A stretch of DNA of 38,553 nucleotides from Thermodesulfovibrionia bacterium (lineage in GTDB: Bacteria; Nitrospirota; Thermodesulfovibrionia; UBA6902): positions 1 to 38,553 of the forward strand of contig JAGVNU010000072.1 in the NCBI GenBank assembly GCA_020053105.1, read 5' to 3'. How positions within the stretch are numbered: the stretch's first letter is position 1; every line of letters begins with the position of its first letter. This document shows positions 27,032-35,028 of the stretch, piece after piece. The position numbers and the translations under genes are program-made. The notes under the pieces were generated by a model. It ran no database searches. It was not told the origin of the DNA and saw only the letters and a list, made by a program, of their open reading frames with translations.

Positions 27032-30000
27032 TCATCCGCCAACCACGCCTGACTCACACTCCGAGGCCGCGTCGATCATGGCAAGGATCTGGTCATCGCG
27101 GAAATTATTGACCTGGAACGCCTTTGCCGGGCAGATGGCCGCGCAGATGCCGCAGCCCATGCACTTGACCTCATTGTGGGCGACCTTCCCGTCTTCCCCT
27201 ATGTATGGTGAATCAAAGGGACAGACCCTGAAACATCCGAGGCATGACATACAAAGCTCTTTCTTGTGCTTGGCTATAATTCCCGATACAGCAAGTCTCT
27301 CATGAGACAGTATTACCCCGGCGCGGCCTGCAGCTGCCAAAGACTGGGTTATGGTCTCATCAAGGTTTTTGGGTGCATGAGCAAGCCCGCAAACGAAGAT
27401 GCCTTCAGTCGGGAAATCAACCGGGCGCAGCTTCACGTGGGCCTCAAGAAAATAACCGTCCTGGTTGCGCGTCACTTTATACATTTTCCCCGTGCCCTCT
27501 GTTGTGGGGTGAGGTCTTAGACCTGCGGAAAGCACAAGCCAGTCAGCGTCGATCATCAATTCTTTATTCAACATATAATCCCATGTCCTGACTTTAAGCT
27601 TATCGCCGTCTTTTTCGACCTGGGGTTTTTTATCAACATCGTAGCGGACAAACATCACGCCGATATCGCGGGCCTTTTTGTAATAATCCTCGCGTAATCC
27701 ATATGTGCGGATGTCCCTGTAAAGTATGATTACCTGGGAACCGGGGTTCTGTTCCTTTATTGCGATTGCGTTTTTGACTGCGTCCTGGCAGCATACACGC
27801 GAGCAGTACTGGTTCGGTTCTTCACGGGAGCCTACGCACTGTATCATCACGAATCTTGCACGCGGATTGAATTTCTCTCCTGATGCAATCCTCTTTTCGA
27901 GATCTCTTTGCGTAATAACTTTATCGCTTTCTCCGGAGAGATATTCCGCAGGCGCATATTCGGTCCCGCCTGTGGCAATGATAATTGCACCATGACTTAT
28001 AAGGGTATCATTGCTGAGGGCCGTCTTGAAATTGCCTACAAACCCCTCGGTTTTTTTCACCTGCGTATTCGTGTGAATTGTGATCCGCTTGTGCGCCTGT
28101 ACTTTTGCGATTGTTGCCTTGAGAAATTCCTGCACGTCATTTCCTTCCAATGTGCGGAATAAATTTCGTGTAAGCCCGCCAAGCTCTTTTTCCATTTCAA
28201 CTACATGCACATCAAAGCCCTGGTCCGCAAGCGAAAGCGACGAGGTCATTCCCGCGATGCCGCCGCCAATGATCATACAGGCAGGGGTAACTCCGACATA
28301 ATCGGTCTTTAACGGCTTTTGTAAACGGGATTTCGCGACGGACATCTTTACTATCTTGACAGCCTTCTTTGTCGCCTCTTCCTTCTGACCCATATGACAC
28401 CATGAGCATTGCTCCCTGATATCGGCAAGGTCAAAGAGATATTTATTGAGTCCCGCATCGCGGATAGTCTCCTGGAATAGAGGCTCATGCGTTCTCGGTG
28501 TACATGATGCGATTATGACCCTGTTCAGGTTATTGTCCTTCACAACCTGCTTTATCATGTCCTGGTTGTCCTGCGCGCATGCGTATATCGTGTTTGTTAC
28601 ATATGCAACGTCAGGCAGTTGTTTTGCCGCTGCCACAACTTCGTCTATATTTACGGTTGCGGCTATATTGGTGCCGCAATGGCATACAAAAACCCCTATC
28701 CTCGGCTTCTCATTCTCGACGTCCCTTTCCGGAAGCAATTCCTTATGGACTGTTTCCGTGCCGCGAGCCTCACTGAGCAGCGCCATGGCTTCGCCTGCAA
28801 CGGCGCTCCCCTGCATTACGGTATCAGGGATATCTTTCGGCCCCTGATACGTGCCTGTCACGAAAATCCCGTCACGCGTTGTCTGAACAGGACAAAGGGG
28901 TGAGGTCTTTGCAAACAGGTAAGGGTTTGTCTCAATGCCGAAGGTCTTTGCGAACTTTGCCGCATCTTTGTGGGGCTCAAGCCCTATTGACAGGACCACC
29001 ATATCAAAAGATTCATCTATTAGCTTTCCTGCTTCGTCAGCGTAGCGCAGCATCAAATTCCCCGTCTCAGGCTCTTCCCTGACAGCGGAGATCATGGCCC
29101 GCTGATAGCGGACCCCGTATTCATTTTTGGCGCGTTCAACGTATTTATCAAAGTCTTTTCCAAATGCCCGCATCTCCATATAGAAGATGGTCGGTTCAAT
29201 GTTCTTGTCATGCTCCTTTGCAATAATGGTCTGTTTGGTTGCATACATACAGCACACCGATGAGCACCAGGGGTTTGCATTATGAGAGTCCCTGGAGCCT
29301 ACACATTGTATCCACGCGACCTTCCTTGGGTGTTTTTCGTCAGAGGGGCGTTTCACCTCTCCTTTAAATGGTCCGGATGCAGAGAGTATCCTCTCAAACT
29401 GGAGGGATGTCACAACGTTTTTCCAACGGCCAAGACCTAATTCGCCTCGTACTGTCGCATCATAACGGTCCAGTCCCGGAGACAGAATGACTGCGCCCGC
29501 GTTGATTTCAATCACCCGCTCTTTATCTTCATAATTTATCGCGCCTGCCTTACACGCCTTTTCGCACAGGCGGCAGGTCCCTTTAGTTAAATAGAGACAG
29601 TGTCTTGCATCAATAGCCCTTGTATTCGGCACTGCCTGGGCAAACAGAGAATAAATGACCTTGCGTTTTCCTATCCCCTGGTCAAATTCATTCGGGATTT
29701 TCTTGGGGCATTTGATCTCGCAATCACCACAGCCTGTGCATTTCTCAGGGTATACATAACGGGGCGCAAGCTTTACTTTGATTTTAAAATCCCCTGGCTG
29801 GCCCTCAACAGAGGCCACCTCTGCAAGCGAATGAACATCTATATTAATATGACGGCCCACCTCCACCATCTTCGGAGATATCATGCACATAGAACAGTCC
29901 CCTGTCGGGAAGGTCTTGTCCAGCATGACCATCGTGCCGCCGATAGAGGGGTCTTTCTGTATTAAATGGACCTTAAACCCGCTGTCCGCGAGGTCAAGGG

Positions 30001-30076
30001 CCGCCTGCATTCCTCCGATGCCGCCACCTACGATTACAACAGATCCTTTTTTAGGAGAGGAAATTTTATCATTCAT
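27032..30076 (-). CDS. hdrA: heterodisulfide reductase subunit A, double-length form
   Basis: A 1014-residue flavin/iron-sulfur protein. The first half has an FAD motif VGGGIGG (about 17-22), the HdrA motif CSMCMISPKMVEVGRH and two [4Fe-4S] motifs (CTGCGDCEIKCP and CRLCEKACKAGA). The second half starts near residue 460 with the segment that normally begins HdrA (GVFVCHCGTN). It has a second FAD motif IGGGIAG near 605 and a C-terminal ferredoxin domain (CMSCLGCFRVCP, CMGCGICAAICP). Classical HdrA is about 650 residues with one FAD. HdrA is the flavin-based electron-bifurcating subunit in the family. Its start overlaps the hdrB stop by 4 nt. Confidence 0.95.
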   Translation of the reverse strand: MNDKISSPKKGSVVIVGGGIGGMQAALDLADSGFKVHLIQKDPSIGGTMVMLDKTFPTGDCSMCMISPKMVEVGRHINIDVHSLAEVASVEGQPGDFKIKVKLAPRYVYPEKCTGCGDCEIKCPKKIPNEFDQGIGKRKVIYSLFAQAVPNTRAIDARHCLYLTKGTCRLCEKACKAGAINYEDKERVIEINAGAVILSPGLDRYDATVRGELGLGRWKNVVTSLQFERILSASGPFKGEVKRPSDEKHPRKVAWIQCVGSRDSHNANPWCSSVCCMYATKQTIIAKEHDKNIEPTIFYMEMRAFGKDFDKYVERAKNEYGVRYQRAMISAVREEPETGNLMLRYADEAGKLIDESFDMVVLSIGLEPHKDAAKFAKTFGIETNPYLFAKTSPLCPVQTTRDGIFVTGTYQGPKDIPDTVMQGSAVAGEAMALLSEARGTETVHKELLPERDVENEKPRIGVFVCHCGTNIAATVNIDEVVAAAKQLPDVAYVTNTIYACAQDNQDMIKQVVKDNNLNRVIIASCTPRTHEPLFQETIRDAGLNKYLFDLADIREQCSWCHMGQKEEATKKAVKIVKMSVAKSRLQKPLKTDYVGVTPACMIIGGGIAGMTSSLSLADQGFDVHVVEMEKELGGLTRNLFRTLEGNDVQEFLKATIAKVQAHKRITIHTNTQVKKTEGFVGNFKTALSNDTLISHGAIIIATGGTEYAPAEYLSGESDKVITQRDLEKRIASGEKFNPRARFVMIQCVGSREEPNQYCSRVCCQDAVKNAIAIKEQNPGSQVIILYRDIRTYGLREDYYKKARDIGVMFVRYDVDKKPQVEKDGDKLKVRTWDYMLNKELMIDADWLVLSAGLRPHPTTEGTGKMYKVTRNQDGYFLEAHVKLRPVDFPTEGIFVCGLAHAPKNLDETITQSLAAAGRAGVILSHERLAVSGIIAKHKKELCMSCLGCFRVCPFDSPYIGEDGKVAHNEVKCMGCGICAAICPAKAFQVNNFRDDQILAMIDAASECESGVVGG

Positions 30077-30942
30077 AATAGTTTTAACTCCTTAAGAAGA
30101 CCTACGGCTTCCGTGAAATGCCTGTCGATCTGCATCTGTTCAGCGTCCATTCCCATCGAGACTCCGATAAGCTCTGTTATGAAATAAACAGGCAGGCCTT
30201 TCGCGATTCCGTATTTTCCCCGGACCTCGTCCTGGTACGCGTCCAGGTTCAACTGGCACATTGGGCAAGTAGTCACAAAACAGTTTGCCCCCCTTGCAAG
30301 GGCGTCCTTGAATATCTTTGACATGAGAACAAGCGCCGTGTCCGCATCATTCACCGATGCAGACGCCCCGCAGCAATCAGTCTTGTAGCCCCAATCAAGA
30401 GGTTCAGCCCCGATAGTCTTTAGAATGCCCTCCATTGCAACGGGGTTTTCAACATTGTCCGACACAGGCACGTCAGACGGGAACCTTGTAAGCAGGCATC
30501 CATAATAGCAGGCGGGCTTAAGCCCTGCGAGCTTCTTTACGGCCTTTTCCGCTATTTCGTTTTTCTTAGAGAGAAGCACTTCAAGTATATTTGATACCTT
30601 AATTTTCCCTTCGACTTTTTTGGCAAGCTCGGTGTTGATCTCAGCCTTCAGCTTAGGGTCTCTTTCAAGGGTCTTTTGCGAGACAAGGGTCCTGCTGTAA
30701 CAGGAAGAGCACGGGATCATGATCTCAGATAGCCCCGTTGCATCCGCTATGCCGAGATTACGCGCCGGGAGGGCTATGGCAAGAAAATCATCCTGCTTGC
30801 CCGCCGAGGTGGCCCCGCAGCAGTTCCAGTCTTCTATTTCACTGAGTTCAATGCCGACCTTGCTCAATACGGTTTTCGTTTGAACATCATAAAGCCTTGA
30901 TGAGGCATGCAATGAACACCCGGGATAATATGCAATTTCCAT
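30073..30942 (-). CDS. hdrB: heterodisulfide reductase subunit B
   Basis: A 289-residue protein with two CCG domains: YYPGCSLHASS ... WNCCGATSA ... CSSC in the first half and CYYGCLLTR ... DCCGASASV ... CPMC in the second. These bind the noncubane clusters of HdrB. In methanogens it reduces the CoM-S-S-CoB heterodisulfide; in this bacterial metVF setting it probably serves electron transfer to MetVF (inference). The gap to hdrC is 3 nt, and it overlaps hdrA by 4 nt. Confidence 0.95.
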   Translation of the reverse strand: MEIAYYPGCSLHASSRLYDVQTKTVLSKVGIELSEIEDWNCCGATSAGKQDDFLAIALPARNLGIADATGLSEIMIPCSSCYSRTLVSQKTLERDPKLKAEINTELAKKVEGKIKVSNILEVLLSKKNEIAEKAVKKLAGLKPACYYGCLLTRFPSDVPVSDNVENPVAMEGILKTIGAEPLDWGYKTDCCGASASVNDADTALVLMSKIFKDALARGANCFVTTCPMCQLNLDAYQDEVRGKYGIAKGLPVYFITELIGVSMGMDAEQMQIDRHFTEAVGLLKELKLL

Positions 30943-30945
30943 GGT

Positions 30946-31551
30946 CTATTCCTTTGAACCACGCTTTTCAGCAGATTTTTTGTACAGGCGTTTGATCTCT
31001 GAACGCCCCTTCGTCTTATCGAGTGTAAAATGCATCCTCTTTTTCTTGAGCATTGAAAGGCCAAGCTTTGAGGTGCTCTTGAGATCATCCATCACGGCAT
31101 TGACGCCGCCTTGTTTAAAATTTTCAAGCTCATAAAGCCCCATGAATTCCAGTTCATTGCTCCTTCCGAAATGGGCCACGGACTTCATGAAGGCTGAGTG
31201 GAAAGAAGCCACCTTCGGGATGACCGGCTCGATGTGGGCCTCCTTGGCCATCTGTTTCAGGGCCTCATTTATCCTTGCAGTCTGTATATTGTTGGGGCAG
31301 CGTGTGCCGCACGTGTAGCAGGCTACGCATTTCCAGCTCAGGAGGTTTTTTAACGACTCCTCTTTTTCTCCAAGCAGTATCATCCTGATCAGCCGGTCGG
31401 GAGTGACCACTGCTTCATCGCCTACAGGACACCCTGCGGCGCACCGGCGGCACTGGTAGCATGACCTCAGGTTCTGCCCTGAGCGCTCCATGACTTCTTC
31501 CAGAAACGGATTGGAAGTCTCCACGCTGTATACTAAAGTTGAATTTGACAT
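30946..31551 (-). CDS. hdrC: heterodisulfide reductase subunit C
   Basis: A 201-residue iron-sulfur protein with two [4Fe-4S] motifs, CYQCRRCAAGCP and CVACYTCGTRCP. It links HdrA to HdrB in the complex. The C-terminal 60 residues are basic and rich in Lys. It is the first gene after a 168-nt gap from folD, which contains no obvious terminator, so it may continue the upstream transcript or have its own start. Confidence 0.94.
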   Translation of the reverse strand: MSNSTLVYSVETSNPFLEEVMERSGQNLRSCYQCRRCAAGCPVGDEAVVTPDRLIRMILLGEKEESLKNLLSWKCVACYTCGTRCPNNIQTARINEALKQMAKEAHIEPVIPKVASFHSAFMKSVAHFGRSNELEFMGLYELENFKQGGVNAVMDDLKSTSKLGLSMLKKKRMHFTLDKTKGRSEIKRLYKKSAEKRGSKE

Positions 31552-31673
31552 AGTTGTTCCTTGCTTCTTTTTATTGAGTAAGTTCAGGTAAAGTTTCAGA
31601 ACTCCTTCGTGCTATCTCTACTATATTAAAATGTGATCAGCAAAATCCAGCATTTGACTATATTAATCGTTGA

Positions 31674-31701
31674 TCAGTGGTCCTTTATATTTTGCCACTG
31701 A
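31674..31701. repeat. inverted repeat between folD and hdrC
   Basis: TCAGTGG at 31674-31680 is the exact complement of CCACTGA at 31695-31701, with a 14-nt AT-rich loop. The six-base palindrome TGATCA occurs twice nearby (31634-31639 and 31671-31676). There is no T run on the minus strand. It could be an operator or processing site between the two halves of the cluster. Confidence 0.35.
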
Positions 31702-31719
31702 ATGTGTAAATAATATGAA

Positions 31720-32631
31720 TCAAGAAGTTACCCCTGCGTGCAGTTTGGCCGACGTAACAGTGTTCTTCATGAGCATGGTAATGGTCATCGGTCCAACGCC
31801 GCCAGGCACGGGCGTGATTGCGCCTGCTATCTCCTTGGCAGCATCAAAGTCAACGTCTCCTTTGAGGATAGGAATCATCTTGCCGGTCTTTTCGCTCTTC
31901 TTTTCTCCGACACGGTTGACCCCCACATCAATAACGCATGCCCCCGGCTTAATCCATTCAGGCTTTACCAGGCCCGGTACGCCTGCTGCAACGATGAGTA
32001 TATCGGCACGCTTGCAGTGGGCTTCAAGATTTTTCGTCCCGGTGTGAACGATTGTCACGGTAGAGTTTGCGCCCTTACCCTTCTGGAGCATGATGTTGGC
32101 TATGGGTTTGCCGACAATATTTGAGCGGCCGACTACTACGACCTCAGCCCCGTTAGTGTCGAAACCTGCGCGTACGATCAGTTCCTGAATTCCGGCGGGA
32201 GTGCAGGGAAGGAACTTTGCCTCCTTGCCGCCAATCATCAGCCGTCCGACATTGACGGGGTGAAAGGAGTCCACATCCTTGTCCGGGTCTATAGCGTTAA
32301 GTACCTTCTTTTCATCTATATGCTTAGGGAGCGGCAGTTGAACAAGGATGCCGTGAATCTTGGGGTCTTTGTTGTATTTATCGATAAGCTTAAGCAATTC
32401 CGCTTCGGTCATCTCCGGGGCCTGATCGTCCTGTATAGAATAAAAACCCAGCTCATGGGCGGTCTTTTGCTTGGCAGTAACGTAACTGACCGACGCGGGA
32501 TTTTTCCCCACCAGTATGGTGACCAGTCCCGGCACAACACCTTTCTTGTCCTTCAGTTCGGCAACTTCCTTCTTCAGCTCTTCCCTTATCTGTGCAGCAA
32601 TCTCGGTGCCGCTGATGATTTTTGCAGACAT
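31720..32631 (-). CDS. folD: methylene-THF dehydrogenase / methenyl-THF cyclohydrolase
   Basis: A 303-residue bifunctional enzyme of one-carbon metabolism interconverting methylene-, methenyl- and formyl-THF. Signatures are SVSYVTAKQKTAHELGF (with the catalytic Lys), HGILVQLPLPKHID, VVVVGRSNIVGKP for the dinucleotide and a C-terminal TPVPGGVGPMTITML. AAGGAGG lies 6 nt before the ATG. It supplies methylene-THF to MetVF encoded downstream. Confidence 0.97.
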   Translation of the reverse strand: MSAKIISGTEIAAQIREELKKEVAELKDKKGVVPGLVTILVGKNPASVSYVTAKQKTAHELGFYSIQDDQAPEMTEAELLKLIDKYNKDPKIHGILVQLPLPKHIDEKKVLNAIDPDKDVDSFHPVNVGRLMIGGKEAKFLPCTPAGIQELIVRAGFDTNGAEVVVVGRSNIVGKPIANIMLQKGKGANSTVTIVHTGTKNLEAHCKRADILIVAAGVPGLVKPEWIKPGACVIDVGVNRVGEKKSEKTGKMIPILKGDVDFDAAKEIAGAITPVPGGVGPMTITMLMKNTVTSAKLHAGVTS

Positions 32632-32699
32632 AGTATTCCTCCTTGATTATAAATTCTTATATATCGCTGTAGGTGCAGTGTTCCCCCACCCGGCAATCA

Positions 32700-33263
32700 T
32701 TAATCCCTTCTATTTATCAGTTCAAGAAATTCAATCCTTGTAGATTCTTTTGTACGGAAGATCCCTCTGACTGCCGAGGTCATGGTCCGGGCATTGGGCT
32801 TCTTGATGCCCCTCATGGAAAGGCAGAGGTGTTCAGCATCAATAATGACCATGGCGCCTTTCGGTTTCAGTTTTTCCATTATCAGGTCCGCAAGCTGTGT
32901 AGTCAGCCGTTCCTGGACCTGCGGTCTTTTTGCAAATATTTCCATGGCCCTTGCAAGCTTGCTTAAGCCCACGATTTTACCTCCCGACGGTACATATGCT
33001 ATGTGGGCCTTCCCTATAAAAGGAAGCAGATGGTGCTCGCAGACAGAATAAAACGGTATGTCCTTGAGAATGACCATCTCATCATGACTCTCGCCTTCAA
33101 TTGGTTTCAAAATTTCTTCAGTAGGGGTCTGAAGCCCGGAGAATATTTCCTCGTACAACTCTGCTATCCGTCTCGGCGTATCTTTTATGCCAGCCCTTTC
33201 GGGATCTTCGCCAATCCCTTCGAGAATCAACCTTACACCTTTTTCAATTTTTTTCTTGTCCAT
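32700..33263 (-). CDS. folE: GTP cyclohydrolase I
   Basis: A 187-residue enzyme that converts GTP to dihydroneopterin triphosphate, the first step of folate synthesis. The zinc and catalytic residues are in [20 protein letters not shown] and in [13 protein letters not shown]. The ATG at 33263 gives the usual N-terminus [14 protein letters not shown] with GAGAG about 8 nt upstream. An ATG at 33305 would add 14 hydrophobic residues without a ribosome site. Its presence in the cluster supplies the folate cofactor of the pathway. Confidence 0.96.
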   Translation of the reverse strand: MDKKKIEKGVRLILEGIGEDPERAGIKDTPRRIAELYEEIFSGLQTPTEEILKPIEGESHDEMVILKDIPFYSVCEHHLLPFIGKAHIAYVPSGGKIVGLSKLARAMEIFAKRPQVQERLTTQLADLIMEKLKPKGAMVIIDAEHLCLSMRGIKKPNARTMTSAVRGIFRTKESTRIEFLELINRRD

Positions 33264-33348
33264 CAGGGGTCTCTCTTTCAGGAAAACAGTTAGAAAGTTT
33301 AACATTTGAAGTTAATTAGTGTCAAAAGGGGCTGTTCGCTTTGGCGCA

Positions 33349-33978
33349 TTAATTATCTGCACAGCATATCAGTCTATTGTCAGTGATAATTATGTCCATT
33401 TTAATGTCATGAGGTTCTGACGGGATTTCTTTAACAATCTGTTCTTCAAAGGCAAGGGCGACAAGAATGGGTTTGGGGTTTGGGGTTTGGAGTTTGTTGG
33501 ACTGTTCTTTCTTACTGGCCCATGGTCCCTGCTCACTGACCCCCGATAGCAGCTTGTCATAGTAGCCTCCGCCATATCCGAGGCGGTTGCCTTGCATGTC
33601 AAATCCTGCGCCGGGAATTATGACAAGATCAATATCCGATAATTTAACTTCCCGGTTCTCTCTTACCCCGGGTTCGAGTATCCCCATATATCCGTATTCA
33701 AGCTCGGATGTCTCTTTAACTTCATAGAGCTGTAACACTTTATGCACGGAATCTACTGCGGGAAGGACCAGCTTTTTTCCGGAATTAATAACATCCTGAA
33801 GAAATCTCGTAGTATCAACCTCGGAACGGAAAGAAACGTATGCCAATAAACTCTTTGCTCTCTTGCATTCTTCAAGCTCAAAAAGTCGTTTCTCTATGGC
33901 TGCCTCTTTTTGTATTTTCAGTTCCGGTGGGATAGAGTTTCTTTTTCTTAAAAGCCTTGCCCTGATCTTCTTTTTCAA
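33349..33978 (-). CDS. 5-formyltetrahydrofolate cyclo-ligase with an insertion
   Basis: A 209-residue member of the YgfA/MTHFS family that converts 5-formyl-THF to methenyl-THF with ATP. Motifs include LLAYVSFRSEVDT, DLVIIPGAGFD and GNRLGYGGGYYDKLL, and the C-terminal EEQIVKEIPSEPHDIKMDIII. Between the GGGYYD and LAFEEQ segments lies an insertion of about 25 residues (146-170), absent from typical family members and partly encoded by a 7-nt tandem repeat. The frame is intact. The start overlaps the cooC stop by 4 nt. Confidence 0.92.
   Translation of the reverse strand: MKKKIRARLLRKRNSIPPELKIQKEAAIEKRLFELEECKRAKSLLAYVSFRSEVDTTRFLQDVINSGKKLVLPAVDSVHKVLQLYEVKETSELEYGYMGILEPGVRENREVKLSDIDLVIIPGAGFDMQGNRLGYGGGYYDKLLSGVSEQGPWASKKEQSNKLQTPNPKPILVALAFEEQIVKEIPSEPHDIKMDIIITDNRLICCADN
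33469..33496. repeat. tandem 7-nt repeat inside the formyl-THF cyclo-ligase gene
   Basis: On the plus strand GGGTTTG occurs three times in direct succession (33469-33489) followed by GAGTTTG (33490-33496). It encodes the low-complexity KLQTPNPKP part of the insertion on the minus strand. The 7-nt period matches that of the heptamer hairpin at 21316-21392, though the unit sequence differs. Confidence 0.8.
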
Positions 33979-34748
33979 ACGAGTTTCTCTAAAGCGGTCT
34001 TGATCTTAAGCGCTTCATTAAATGTCTCCTCCGAAGCTTTGTGCGAGGGCAAACCCTGGATATCTGATTCCATAATGCTGTCATCAAAGCTCATGGATCC
34101 AAGGAATTCCATGTCTTTCAGCTCATTTTTGATAAATGAGATGTCTTCTTCTTTTCTGACCTTGTTCGCTACAATAAAGACCCTTTTGACCCCGAGGCCT
34201 TTTGCAAGACCTTTGACCGCCTGCGCGGTCTGAATGCTCCGCTGACCGGGCTCAACAACTACAATAAATGCGTCAACTCCCTCTGCAGTTCCCCGCGTAA
34301 AATGCTCGATACCGGCTTCCATGTCAACAATAACGATTTCGTCCCTCTCAACGATCAGGTGTTTCAAGAGCCGTCTTAAAAGCGCATGCTCCGGACAATA
34401 ACAACCCGAAGCGGCAATCTTGGATTTGCCCATGACCAGCAGCGTTATGTTGCCGAGTTTGAAACCAAAGCCATCTGGGATATCGTCTACCCTTGGATTG
34501 ATCTTGAATATGCCGCCGCTTGAACCGGGTTTAGCGCCGGTCCTTTCTTCAATCAGATCGGCCAATTCTGCTATGGGTTTGACCTCATCTATTTTATTTC
34601 TGGGAATACCAAGTGCAGCGGCGAGATTTGCGTCAGGGTCAGCGTCAACTGCAATCACTTTTTTACCTTCTGAGGCGTATATATAACTTAAAAGCGAGGA
34701 TACTGTTGTTTTTCCGACACCGCCCTTGCCGGTTACCGCTATTTTCAT
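33975..34748 (-). CDS. cooC: CooC-type nickel insertion ATPase for CO dehydrogenase
   Basis: A 257-residue MinD/ParA-fold ATPase with deviant Walker A GKGGVGKTT (7-15), VDADPDANL and IVIVDMEAGIEHFTRG. The CxC motif Cys116-Tyr-Cys118, used in CooC dimers to bind a metal, is present. The family matures the nickel-iron C-cluster of CO dehydrogenase. Together with the rest of the cluster this implies CODH/acetyl-CoA synthase elsewhere in the genome. AAGG lies 5 nt before the ATG. It is the first gene of the operon. Confidence 0.93.
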   Translation of the reverse strand: MKIAVTGKGGVGKTTVSSLLSYIYASEGKKVIAVDADPDANLAAALGIPRNKIDEVKPIAELADLIEERTGAKPGSSGGIFKINPRVDDIPDGFGFKLGNITLLVMGKSKIAASGCYCPEHALLRRLLKHLIVERDEIVIVDMEAGIEHFTRGTAEGVDAFIVVVEPGQRSIQTAQAVKGLAKGLGVKRVFIVANKVRKEEDISFIKNELKDMEFLGSMSFDDSIMESDIQGLPSHKASEETFNEALKIKTALEKLV

Positions 34749-34775
34749 AATGCCTTTTTACCCGTAATTTTTCCG

Positions 34776-34790
34776 GAAATTAATAATTTC
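34776..34790. promoter_or_regulatory. palindrome at the predicted start of the Wood-Ljungdahl operon
   Basis: GAAATTA-A-TAATTTC at 34776-34790 is a perfect 15-bp palindrome between the -10 box and cooC, covering about -4 to +11 of the predicted transcript. A bound repressor there would block initiation. No regulator gene is adjacent, so the factor is unknown. Confidence 0.45.
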
Positions 34791-34793
34791 AAG

Positions 34794-34823
34794 ATACTAC
34801 CATGTTCATAAAAACATTGTCAA
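34794..34823 (-). promoter_or_regulatory. promoter of the cooC-metF operon
   Basis: On the minus strand a perfect TTGACA (34823-34818) and TAGTAT (34799-34794) are 18 nt apart. The predicted start near 34787 leaves about 40 nt of leader to cooC at 34748. Confidence 0.65.
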
Positions 34824-35028
34824 AAGAGAACGGACGGAAAAACATATGACGCACCGGCATGTTTGGAGAACTTTAAATCAAGAGTAGAAATAAGGGCTAA
34901 GAGTAATAATAATATGGGAAAAGCAAGCAATCGATTAAGTTTTAAAGAAATTTTTCCGATATATAAATAAACATCTCGTGGGCAGGACTATACGGTAACT
35001 GAAACAAATTATTAGGGACATTTTAGCA

